Part shown: positions 28,693-35,832 of the stretch, piece after piece
How positions within the stretch are numbered: position 1 is the first letter of the stretch
Layout: every line of letters begins with the position of its first letter
Source of the DNA: a virus
DNA: 42,783 nucleotides
Virus record (IMG/VR): IMGVR_UViG_3300009159_000120
Coordinates: 1 to 42,783 of that record
Reading direction: 5' to 3' (one strand)
The notes under the pieces: generated by a model
What the model was told of the DNA's origin: nothing
Databases searched by the model: none
Seen by the model: the letters and a program-made list of their open reading frames with translations, nothing else
Translations under genes and position numbers: made by a program

Positions 28693-31500
28693 ATGAGCTA
28701 TAATAACAGACCTATCTTTAAAAGCGTTAGGATTCTTACAGAAGATCCTGAAATATTAGATAGAAAAACAGGTCTATCCGGTGAAATTTACGTGGATCCC
28801 ACACACTATACCTTAAAGGTATTTGACGGTGCTACGCAAGGCGGCATAGAGATCGCCAGATCCGATCTAGCCAATGTTTCAACTACCGCAATCAAATCTA
28901 AAGTTACAGAAGCAAATGTAGCCACAGTTAGCTATACAGTCACAATAGCCGGTCCGGTAGCCCCCGATACCGGAAACAAATATAGAATCGATGGTGTTTA
29001 TAAACCAGCGTTATCCTTGGTTGTGGGTTATACTTATATTTTCAATCAAACAGATTTGACCAATGTTTACTACCCCAACGCTAACGGAACTACCCAAAAT
29101 AGACACCCTTTAAATTTTTCAGCAGACAATCTCAGCGGAGTACCAGGTGGTGGTACTGCTTACACCACTAATGTAGTTTATAAATTAGATGGAAGCCCTG
29201 TTACATATGCTGTGTATAACAGTGTGGCCTTTGTTACCGCAACTTCCAGAACAGTAGAAATACAAGTAACTAGCTCAACTCCTAGTACTTTATATTACTG
29301 GTGCTATCAACATCTTGCAATGGGTAATTCTATTGCAACATCCGATCCTGGATCGGGTTCGGGATCAAGTGATAGATTGGTCAACGGAAACCTAGAAGTG
29401 GTGCTAGAAGATGACGGCACTATTACAATACCTACCGGTGGAAGGATCGGCAACGTACAAGGACAGGAATCGGCATTTGCATTTAACGGAGTAGATTTAT
29501 ATGCTCCGACCACAGTTGACTATGTGCAATTAAATTACAACAACGAATTTTTCTCCTACGTAGAAAGAAAAGCCGCTAGTAATTTTGGTTATTTTGTAGC
29601 GGATCTAGGTGCTGGTAATAATTGGGTGTTGGATGGTGAAACTAAAACTACTTCATTTCCTGCCTTTACATTTCCAGGCACCGACGGCGCAGCTAATCAA
29701 TACTTACAAACCAACGGTTCTGGAATACTCTCTTGGGTCAGTGTACCCAATGGATTTGCCACGATAGCAGTAGCAGGGCAATCTAATGTGGCAGCCGATT
29801 CAGCCACAGACACCTTGACATTAGCTGCCAGCACAGGAATTGCAATCACTACCAATGCCGGAACTGACACAGTAACCATAGCTTCTACGCTTAATACTTT
29901 TTCTACTGTTCGTGTAGCTGGTCAAACTGATATAGAAGCAGATGTTGCACAAGACGTTCTTACAATCGTAGGTAACGGAATCAACGTTACTACATCAGCT
30001 AACACATTGACCTTAACAACAACCAGCAACGTGACCGCAGCGTTTACAACCATGGCGGTAGCTGGACAGAGCAGTGTTGTTGCAGACGGCGAAGCAGATA
30101 CAGTGACGTTGGTAGCTGGACCTAATATAACTATATCTACATCTGCTGGAACAGATACTATCACAATTGGAGCAAACGTAGGCGGGTCGTCATCAGTACA
30201 GTCTATTACTTTAAACAATCCTATAGTAATCGCAACAACAGCAGCTCATAATCTTGCCAATGGTCAACAGATTACTATCACTGATGTAGTGGGCACTACA
30301 GAATTAAATGGTAATAGCTATTTTGCGGACGTTGTATCTTCGACACAGTTTAGATTGTACAGCGACACCGGATTAACCACCACAGTAAACGGTACTGCGG
30401 GATTTACAGCATATGTCAGCGGAGGCTCTGTAGCAGGTACAGCAGGTAGCAGTGGCGTAAGTACAGCTAGTCAATATGAATTGTCCTATTACTCTCAGAC
30501 TGGCAATGTTATAGCAGGAACTACAGGTTTATCTTGGAATGGTAGTAGACTGTCAGTCACCGGTAACATATCAGTGAATGGTGAATCACCTATATACGAA
30601 AGTACTAGAAAACGCACACAGTTCTTTGTGGCTGCTGATGACTCTACAATCAGGACTGTGAGTGAAGACGAAAGTATTAAATTTATAGGAAGTGGTGGAA
30701 TAACAACTGCGTCTGACGCCGAGGGTAATATAACCATCACTGGCAGCGATACAACATTAGCCTTCCAGACTATTGCCGTGGCAGGCCAAACCAGTGTTGT
30801 GGCGGATTCTGCAGCAGACACACTTACTTTGGTTGCAGGCACCGGCGTGGCTATCACCACTAATGATTCTACCGATACTATTACGATCACTAACAGTAGT
30901 CCAAACGTTGCACAAAATGTATTTTCAACTGTGAATTTCAACGGTACAGATTATATTGCCGACACTACAACAGATACATTAAGAGTCAATGCTGGAAGAT
31001 TCATCTCGATGACTCATGATGCTGCCAATGATATTGTAGAGTTAGGAGTATCTAACAGTATGAACTGGGCTGATTTATCTAGCATAGGTACTTGGATATA
31101 TCTAGGCGATGGAATGACCATCGACAAGGTGGCTTTTCAAGCCATTACTAGACTGCACGTAACAAACGTTGGACAGATTTATTATTTCGACACTGACGGA
31201 CAGTATACTGGAGCTAATCCTACTATATACGCAATATCCGGAACAACCATAGCCTTTAATCTCAACGTCAATGGCCACCCATTTTTAATTCAAAACAGCG
31301 GCGGCACAAATTACAACACCGGTCTAGTGCATGTATTTTATGATGGAACTGTAACTACTGGTTCAGCCGCACAAGGAAAGATATATGGTACGCTGTATTG
31401 GAAAATACCTGCTAACATATCAGGAACATATCGATATCAATGCTCGGCTCACGCACTAATGCAAGGTAACATTGTAATCAAAGACATATCAACAATATAA
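28693..31500 (+). CDS. Fibre protein with two cupredoxin-like domains and beta repeats
   Basis: A 935-residue virion protein. Residues about 75-215 form a cupredoxin-like domain with the ligand pattern His138 ... Cys204-x2-His207-x2-Met210. Residues about 785-935 hold a second with His862 ... Cys917-x2-His920-x2-Met923. Both fit the type-1 copper set. Between them are five repeats of a 45-residue unit, F-x-T-(I/V/M)-x-V-A-G-Q-(T/S)-x-V ... A-D-x-x-x-D-T-L-T, at about 355, 403, 449, 692 and 742. These are split by a 'NPIVIATTAAHNLANGQQIT' domain of the E1-FCCH-like type (about 503-580). The N-terminus 'SGEIYVDPTHYTLKVFDGAT' is a common phage-fibre start. AGAGGA precedes the ATG. The domains could bind copper or be used only as a fold. 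Confidence 0.85.
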   Translation: MSYNNRPIFKSVRILTEDPEILDRKTGLSGEIYVDPTHYTLKVFDGATQGGIEIARSDLANVSTTAIKSKVTEANVATVSYTVTIAGPVAPDTGNKYRIDGVYKPALSLVVGYTYIFNQTDLTNVYYPNANGTTQNRHPLNFSADNLSGVPGGGTAYTTNVVYKLDGSPVTYAVYNSVAFVTATSRTVEIQVTSSTPSTLYYWCYQHLAMGNSIATSDPGSGSGSSDRLVNGNLEVVLEDDGTITIPTGGRIGNVQGQESAFAFNGVDLYAPTTVDYVQLNYNNEFFSYVERKAASNFGYFVADLGAGNNWVLDGETKTTSFPAFTFPGTDGAANQYLQTNGSGILSWVSVPNGFATIAVAGQSNVAADSATDTLTLAASTGIAITTNAGTDTVTIASTLNTFSTVRVAGQTDIEADVAQDVLTIVGNGINVTTSANTLTLTTTSNVTAAFTTMAVAGQSSVVADGEADTVTLVAGPNITISTSAGTDTITIGANVGGSSSVQSITLNNPIVIATTAAHNLANGQQITITDVVGTTELNGNSYFADVVSSTQFRLYSDTGLTTTVNGTAGFTAYVSGGSVAGTAGSSGVSTASQYELSYYSQTGNVIAGTTGLSWNGSRLSVTGNISVNGESPIYESTRKRTQFFVAADDSTIRTVSEDESIKFIGSGGITTASDAEGNITITGSDTTLAFQTIAVAGQTSVVADSAADTLTLVAGTGVAITTNDSTDTITITNSSPNVAQNVFSTVNFNGTDYIADTTTDTLRVNAGRFISMTHDAANDIVELGVSNSMNWADLSSIGTWIYLGDGMTIDKVAFQAITRLHVTNVGQIYYFDTDGQYTGANPTIYAISGTTIAFNLNVNGHPFLIQNSGGTNYNTGLVHVFYDGTVTTGSAAQGKIYGTLYWKIPANISGTYRYQCSAHALMQGNIVIKDISTI

Positions 31501-31545
31501 TTAATTTGTTGTTTTTGTAGATTGTAATCCTATCGGTCTGTAACA

Positions 31546-32187
31546 TTAATTATGTTTTAAATCATACTGTATATCAAACGCCATATTGATTCTAGGTCTC
31601 ACCGAAGGGTTGGGCTCTACAAAATGTGCGAGATATGAAGGAAACATCAAAAGATCCCCGTCGTTGGGATTATATCTTGCTGATCCAAAATATGGCCAAC
31701 AGTAATTCATACTTTTATAAAGATAACTCTGAGACATGAATTCGATATATCCTGTATCCATGGCTTGAAAATACAACGTCCCACTTAGATAATTTCCCGA
31801 ATGTGTGTGTACAGGATTGCCACCATTGATCCCATTGACATTGAACCATGCACTGATTTTAGGATGATCTATGTCATATCTACTTATTTCATCAGTAGGC
31901 TGGCCGAACGACTGTGGGCGTATTAGAGTTTGGTCATAAACAGTGTGATAACGAGAAATCACATCCTGTAAAATTTCGTTGATCTCATCAGTGAGCCCTG
32001 TCTCGGATAAATGCGGATTACCTCTCCAACAGTTCGGAGAGGTATTTTCTGAAGTAAGGTTTTGAGACTTGTACGCTAATACTTGTCTTGATATTTCTCG
32101 GCAAAGAGACACATCTAATACCTGCGTCGCATGCAGTATATTAGTCATTTCTACGGTATTCACATAAATGTTATCTGTTTGATTCAC
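31546..32187 (-). CDS. 2OG-Fe(II) oxygenase (TIGR02466-like), HxH type
   Basis: A 213-residue protein with the C-terminal double-stranded beta-helix of 2-oxoglutarate/iron oxygenases: His127-x-His129 in 'NPVHTHSGNYLSGTLYF', the distal ligand His188 in 'FPSYLAHFVEPN', and Arg199 in 'RPRINMAFDI' for binding 2OG. The HxH pair and the following LSG resemble the TIGR02466 family. The start is a GTG at 32187, overlapping the upstream gene's stop by 17 bases, with only a weak ribosome site. The internal Met14 is an alternative. It is the only oxygenase of the six on the minus strand. Substrate unknown. Confidence 0.85.
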   Translation of the reverse strand: MNQTDNIYVNTVEMTNILHATQVLDVSLCREISRQVLAYKSQNLTSENTSPNCWRGNPHLSETGLTDEINEILQDVISRYHTVYDQTLIRPQSFGQPTDEISRYDIDHPKISAWFNVNGINGGNPVHTHSGNYLSGTLYFQAMDTGYIEFMSQSYLYKSMNYCWPYFGSARYNPNDGDLLMFPSYLAHFVEPNPSVRPRINMAFDIQYDLKHN

Positions 32188-32443
32188 CGTGATCTTTGCA
32201 GAGGTTATTTAATTTTTTTCTTAAAAGTGAAATATTTTCTTTGGACCGTTCTAACCCAGTAGGTTCTTTAAAGGTACTAGGGTCTATATGAAGCGTATCA
32301 ATTTTCTTTACTTCAAAAATTAGTTTATTGATCATTGTGTCAATTTCATTTTTTAGACCTTGGTCGCTAATATTTTTTTGCACTTCTGTGAACTTTTTAA
32401 GTTCATTTTGGAAACTCAAACTTTTTTCGATAGACGGAAGCAT
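32171..32443 (-). CDS. Short coiled-coil protein
   Basis: A 90-residue protein that is almost all helix and highly charged (Lys/Glu), with heptad-like spacing from residue 10 to 50 and again near the C-terminus (RSKENISLLRKKLNNL). A GAGGA ribosome site lies eight bases upstream of the ATG. It is followed by the oxygenase at 31546 with a 17-base overlap, so the two are probably co-translated. No domain is recognised. It could be a partner or adaptor for the oxygenase. Confidence 0.6.
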   Translation of the reverse strand: MLPSIEKSLSFQNELKKFTEVQKNISDQGLKNEIDTMINKLIFEVKKIDTLHIDPSTFKEPTGLERSKENISLLRKKLNNLCKDHGESNR

Positions 32444-32486
32444 TTTAAAATCCTCATATAGTATAATTATGTAAAAAAATTATAAC

Positions 32487-32508
32487 CCTAAATAAATGTG
32501 GGTAAATA
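32487..32508 (+). promoter_or_regulatory. Two late-promoter-like octamers (CCTAAATA and GGTAAATA)
   Basis: Both lie in the 71-base AT-rich gap between divergent genes. CCTAAATA (32487-32494) would give a leader of about 15 bases. GGTAAATA (32501-32508) would start transcription at or next to the ATG at 32515. A 7-bp inverted repeat (TATAATT / AATTATA, 32462-32484) stands just upstream. Confidence 0.5.
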
Positions 32509-32514
32509 GAGTTT

Positions 32515-33069
32515 ATGCTTTTAGAGAAAAGAAATTTTTTAAACACAACAGAGTTTCAAAATTCGTTTGGTTTTCTTAACGGCGACATGGCATTCCCTTG
32601 GTTCTACAGTAAAAACACTGCGTATGGAATGGCCGAAGACAATCATCAATTATGGGATTTTTCCTTTAGCCATGTAGTAGCAGTAGACGGTCGGGGGGAT
32701 AGTCCTCTTACAGAAAAATCAATGCTACTAGCTGAGAATATTTGCAGAAGTTTTGATCTTGGATCGTTGGAAGTAAAAAGGATACGACTAGGAATGATGA
32801 CTAAAACTCCGACGAATTTTACTCATAATCCTCATGTAGACTATCCCTTTCCTCATCTCACAGCTTTGTTTTATTTCACTACCTGCAATGGCCCAACAGT
32901 ATTGTATGATCAAAAATTTCCAAATGATACTTTTTTAAAAACCCAACAGCTGATACATTCTGAAGAAAATAAAGTAGTGATATTTGATGGATTGCAATAT
33001 CATGCCAGTACTACCCAAACAGATAAAAAACAAAGAATAGTAATGAATGTAAATTTCAAAGTAAAATAA
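32515..33069 (+). CDS. 2OG-Fe(II) oxygenase, HxD type
   Basis: A 184-residue protein with the prolyl-4-hydroxylase-like core: His107-x-Asp109 in 'HNPHVDYPFPHLTALFYF', distal His163 in 'FDGLQYHASTTQ', and Arg174 in 'KKQRIVMNVNF'. The metal and 2OG ligands are complete, so it should be active. It resembles the oxygenase at 33643 (both have 'FDG..YHAS' and 'IV.N.'), a pair of diverged copies. It is the first gene of the oxygenase operon and starts right after a late-promoter-like octamer. The ribosome site is poor. Substrate unknown. Confidence 0.88.
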   Translation: MLLEKRNFLNTTEFQNSFGFLNGDMAFPWFYSKNTAYGMAEDNHQLWDFSFSHVVAVDGRGDSPLTEKSMLLAENICRSFDLGSLEVKRIRLGMMTKTPTNFTHNPHVDYPFPHLTALFYFTTCNGPTVLYDQKFPNDTFLKTQQLIHSEENKVVIFDGLQYHASTTQTDKKQRIVMNVNFKVK

Positions 33070-33070
33070 T

Positions 33071-33640
33071 ATGTACGCCATTGAATCCAATGATATTGTA
33101 AAAACATTTAATTATACCAGTATGATTAGTGCCGAAGATAATCAAACCGTAATGAAAATAATAGAAGAATTAGTTAGAAAGGGTAACTATTTTACCAACA
33201 GTCCTAGATATCAAACAAATGTAAACCTATTCAAGTTAGATGAATCAATATGGTTAAAATATCGATTAAGCTTTCTTTTTAGTGTGTTCATGTATCTAGG
33301 TCGCGAAGTAAAAGTATCAGAGATGATGGCTTGGAGTTATATGACTAATCTAGATACTGAAGAAAATCGAGACTTGTATTGGCATCATCATAACAATAAT
33401 CCATATAAGAAAAAAATGAGCGGAATTTTTTATTTGCATATACCCGATGATGTTAAACAATTAGAATATGCAGGAACAGAATTTGCTCCCGACGGAGTTG
33501 AGGGACAAAATAAATATTTTGTTAAACCTCAACAATTTAGCTGGGTTGTATTTCCTGGAGATCTTTGGCATAGACCCGGCATCATCCAAAGTAGTAAATA
33601 CAGATTCATTATTGCAGCAGACATGGAGATTACAGAGTAA
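33071..33640 (+). CDS. 2OG-Fe(II) oxygenase with triple-His motif
   Basis: A 189-residue protein. A 'YWHHHNNNPYKKKMSGIFYLHIP' region gives His105, His106 and His107 as candidate metal ligands, followed by the SGIFY strand. The distal ligand is His167 in 'FPGDLWHRPG' and Arg178 sits in 'KYRFIIAADME'. The fold looks like the 2OG-Fe(II) group used for phage oxygenases with an all-His metal site, but which of the three His residues bind is not clear. It starts two bases after the previous stop. The insert between SGIFY and the distal His (EFAPDGVEGQNKYFVKP) is not seen in the others. Confidence 0.8.
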   Translation: MYAIESNDIVKTFNYTSMISAEDNQTVMKIIEELVRKGNYFTNSPRYQTNVNLFKLDESIWLKYRLSFLFSVFMYLGREVKVSEMMAWSYMTNLDTEENRDLYWHHHNNNPYKKKMSGIFYLHIPDDVKQLEYAGTEFAPDGVEGQNKYFVKPQQFSWVVFPGDLWHRPGIIQSSKYRFIIAADMEITE

Positions 33641-33642
33641 AA

Positions 33643-34245
33643 ATGATCAATGACATAATTATTATCGATGACTTTATTTCTGAAACCTATCAAGATAAGA
33701 TAGCTCAGGACACATTATACAATCCAGATTTTCCTTGGTATTTTGCAGCCAGCATTACTAAAAAAATACCCCTAGACCAAAAAATGGAACACGATTCGCA
33801 CGGGTTCGGCCATATGTTTTATAAGAAACAAACGGGGTCGATCAGTGCCATAACTAATCTGCTTCTACCCTTGGCGTATCAGGCCTGTGATAAAATAAAT
33901 TTTAAATTTAATGAGCTATATTGGGGAAGAGTATTTTTAACATTTCCTAACGTACAAGATATTTTTCAAAAAAAATATAATCTACTGCACGTAGATGCTG
34001 ACATTCCGCATTTAGTCTGTCTGTATTATGTCAATGATGCAGATGGCGACACTGTTATAACTACTAATGCAACATATCCGCAATTCAGTCAAGATGAGGT
34101 CAACAGCCTTATTCCTCCAGCCCAGATCACTCACAGGGTCACTCCAAAAAAAGGCCGGGTCGTGCTGTTTGACGGCAAGTTTTATCATGCCAGCACTAAT
34201 CCCACTAAAGACAGAAGATGTATTGTCAACTTTGATATTATTTAA
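33643..34245 (+). CDS. 2OG-Fe(II) oxygenase, HxD type
   Basis: A 200-residue protein with His116-x-Asp118 in 'LLHVDADIPHLVCLYYVND', distal His182 in 'FDGKFYHASTNP' and Arg192 in 'DRRCIVNFDI'. It is a sister of the oxygenase at 32515. It begins two bases after the previous stop, and its own stop overlaps the next start (TAATG). The N-terminus (INDIIIIDDFISETYQDKI) is the usual opening of this family. Complete ligands suggest activity; substrate unknown. Confidence 0.88.
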   Translation: MINDIIIIDDFISETYQDKIAQDTLYNPDFPWYFAASITKKIPLDQKMEHDSHGFGHMFYKKQTGSISAITNLLLPLAYQACDKINFKFNELYWGRVFLTFPNVQDIFQKKYNLLHVDADIPHLVCLYYVNDADGDTVITTNATYPQFSQDEVNSLIPPAQITHRVTPKKGRVVLFDGKFYHASTNPTKDRRCIVNFDII

Positions 34246-34793
34246 TGCAACTGCCTATATATCTAACATCAATAGACTGGGGTCGAAATCAAAATCATAT
34301 CACAGAATATATTTTGCAACGGCATGCTTCTTACCCGTATCATATTCATCCCGGTGATGCTAGTTTGCCTTTAGAAGATACTATAACCAACGATTTAGAT
34401 CATCTGTACACGCTATTTTTAGAACATGCAACTAAATGGCTTGGACCTTTAGAAATAAAAAAAAATAATCGTAGAAAAATTTGGGCTTACGTGAGTCGAT
34501 CTAATGAATTTTTTCGAGGGGTACACGATCACAGTCACACATGTGAAATCAACGCAGTCTATTATCATAAAATACCCGTATCAACATCTCCAATTGCAAA
34601 TTGTTTAGGCATATACAATTCAAATAAAGAACTGAGATTTTGGTACAAACCCAAAGAAGGCGATTTAATAATTTATCCAGGCTGGTTAAAACACGAACCC
34701 ATCCCGCCAGATACCGACGAATATCGAATAGCACTTAATATGGAAATTCAGTGTCAATTAATTTGGCCAAGAAATTTAGAGAATTTCTTATGA
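34245..34793 (+). CDS. 2OG-Fe(II) oxygenase, HxH type (divergent)
   Basis: A 182-residue protein. A 'VHDHSHTCEINAVYYHKIP' stretch supplies His96-x-His98 (with His94 before it). The distal ligand is His150 in 'YPGWLKHEPIPP' and Arg161 sits in 'EYRIALNMEI'. It is more divergent than its neighbours but keeps the order HxH - NAVYY - GDLIIYP - H - R. Start and stop both overlap neighbours (TAATG upstream, ATGA downstream), so the genes from 33643 to 34790 are probably translated as a coupled set. Confidence 0.82.
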   Translation: MQLPIYLTSIDWGRNQNHITEYILQRHASYPYHIHPGDASLPLEDTITNDLDHLYTLFLEHATKWLGPLEIKKNNRRKIWAYVSRSNEFFRGVHDHSHTCEINAVYYHKIPVSTSPIANCLGIYNSNKELRFWYKPKEGDLIIYPGWLKHEPIPPDTDEYRIALNMEIQCQLIWPRNLENFL

Positions 34794-34801
34794 ATATGTT
34801 G
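34768..34801 (+). repeat. 34-base direct repeat, copy 1
   Basis: Identical to 35487-35520 except for two A/G differences. It contains a near-perfect stem (AAGAAATTT - AGA - GAATTTCTT) and ends in ATGAATATGTTG. Here the repeat forms the end of one oxygenase gene and the first codons of the next. In copy 2 the corresponding bases are a late promoter. Confidence 0.85.
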
Positions 34802-35437
34802 CCTGGAAATATCCATCCTATTTTTTCTACTCCGATCCTTACAAATAATATAAGAAGACCACTTGCCAGCGAAGAGATGCTTACTTGTAAAAACGGAGAT
34901 TACTATGACGATAATGCATCGTCAGCGGAAACTCCTACCCATATAGCATACACCAAATCTAACAATGTCTTAGAAAATCCTGCACTTACAGATATTAAGA
35001 AGTTTATCTTTGATAATATCAATCAATATTTGTTTGACTTATTAAAGATAAACGATCGTATAAACTTTTATGTTTCTAGATCTTGGTTTGTAGAATCAAA
35101 CAAAGGTGATTTTAGCCGGCGACATAGTCATCCAAACAGTGTGTTGTCCGGAGTTTTTTATTTTAAAGCACCTGCTAACTGCGGTAATTTGATATTGTAC
35201 GATAATAGAGCATCATTATTTGGATCATTGCATTTCAGCTACGGAGAATCATCGCCAGCTAATAGTACATTAATTAGCATACCGCCTGCCGAAGGAAATT
35301 TAATTTTATTTCCTTCAAACATGATGCACGAAGTAGGAATCAATTTATCAAATGAGACAAGATATTCATTATCGTTTGATGTATGGTTTACTGGACAAAT
35401 TGGCCATAGTACGTCTATGACTATTTTAAGTGTTTAA
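34790..35437 (+). CDS. 2OG-Fe(II) oxygenase (TIGR02466-like), HxH type
   Basis: A 215-residue protein and the clearest TIGR02466-like member: His112-x-His114 in 'SRRHSHPNSVLSGVFYFKAP', distal His180 in 'FPSNMMHEVG' and Arg191 in 'ETRYSLSFDVWF'. The N-terminus 'IHPIFSTPILTNNI' is the typical family start. The ATG at 34790 overlaps the previous stop (ATGA) and is preferred over the in-frame ATG at 34751, which lies deep inside the previous gene. It is the last gene of the five-gene oxygenase run. Substrate unknown. Confidence 0.9.
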   Translation: MNMLPGNIHPIFSTPILTNNIRRPLASEEMLTCKNGDYYDDNASSAETPTHIAYTKSNNVLENPALTDIKKFIFDNINQYLFDLLKINDRINFYVSRSWFVESNKGDFSRRHSHPNSVLSGVFYFKAPANCGNLILYDNRASLFGSLHFSYGESSPANSTLISIPPAEGNLILFPSNMMHEVGINLSNETRYSLSFDVWFTGQIGHSTSMTILSV

Positions 35438-35486
35438 AATTTAATAATTTTTTATAACTTTCTAGTTAAATTAAATATTTTAATGT

Positions 35487-35520
35487 CAAGAAATTTAGAA
35501 AATTTCTTATAAATATGTTG
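35487..35520 (+). repeat. 34-base direct repeat, copy 2, containing a hairpin
   Basis: The second copy of the element at 34768-34801, located in the gap after the oxygenase operon. It has a perfect 9-bp stem (AAGAAATTT / AAATTTCTT, loop AGA), immediately followed by TATAAATA. The two copies lie 719 bases apart. Confidence 0.85.
35508..35515 (+). promoter_or_regulatory. T4 late promoter, perfect core (TATAAATA)
   Basis: An exact match to the T4 late core, at the 3' edge of the hairpin in the repeat and followed by TGTTGGGAG. It would drive the gene at 35531, whose ribosome site (GGGAG) lies 7 bases before the ATG. Confidence 0.8.
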
Positions 35521-35530
35521 GGAGACTATT

Positions 35531-35746
35531 ATGACTACTAGAAAATACCTTATGCCAATGGCTAAAAATAGCACGACTGGTCAAACTGTTAAAATACAGG
35601 ACATGGACGGATTGAAATATACTTCAGATCAACAGCTTTTTTGCCAGCAGCGAGCTGAACAACTAGCTGAAAACATGACACAACGCACTGGTGATTCTTG
35701 GCTCCCTATAATAAAAGAATACATTCCTTCAACACGGAAATCATAA
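35531..35746 (+). CDS. Small hypothetical protein
   Basis: A 71-residue basic and polar protein (MTTRKYLMPMAKNSTTGQTVKIQD...) with one Cys and a helical middle (DQQLFCQQRAEQLAENMTQ). There is no signal peptide. It has its own perfect late promoter and a GGGAG site, so it is likely expressed late and on its own. No family recognised. It follows the oxygenases, but nothing in its sequence (no leader-core pattern) marks it as their substrate. Confidence 0.65.
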   Translation: MTTRKYLMPMAKNSTTGQTVKIQDMDGLKYTSDQQLFCQQRAEQLAENMTQRTGDSWLPIIKEYIPSTRKS

Positions 35747-35784
35747 TTTCAATTCCACACTGATTTCTCCATAGTACTTGTACT

Positions 35785-35792
35785 GATAAATA
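35785..35792 (+). promoter_or_regulatory. T4-like late promoter (GATAAATA)
   Basis: One mismatch to TATAAATA. The expected start, near 35798, falls at the first bases of the stem-loop at 35797-35820, so the transcript for the membrane protein would begin with a hairpin. Confidence 0.7.
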
Positions 35793-35796
35793 TATG

Positions 35797-35820
35797 GCAC
35801 TATAATTATAGTGCTTTTTT
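35797..35820 (+). terminator. Stem-loop with T-run (terminator or 5'-end hairpin)
   Basis: A 7-bp stem (GCACTAT / ATAGTGC) around an AATT loop is followed by TTTTTT. It can end transcripts from the gene at 35531. It also begins at the predicted start of the transcript for the next gene, so it may double as a protective 5' hairpin. AAAGGAG follows. Confidence 0.7.
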
Positions 35821-35832
35821 AAAGGAGAAAAG

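Noticed and set aside
31497-31553. 9-base inverted repeat (ATAATTAAT / ATTAATTAT) between the convergent genes ending at 31500 and 31546
   Set aside because: The 39-base loop is long, the arms are purely A/T and there is no T-run, so it may be chance. A terminator is not claimed.
33468-34357. Plus-strand frames at 33468-33653 and 34067-34357 inside the oxygenase genes
   Set aside because: They are out-of-frame shadows of oxygenase genes that have complete ligand sets. No ribosome sites.
28252-35746. The 51-residue (28252) and 71-residue (35531) proteins as peptide precursors for the tailoring enzymes
   Set aside because: Neither shows a leader-core split, a repeated core or a Cys/Ser/Thr/Trp-rich tail. 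The first has no ribosome site. Left as hypothetical.
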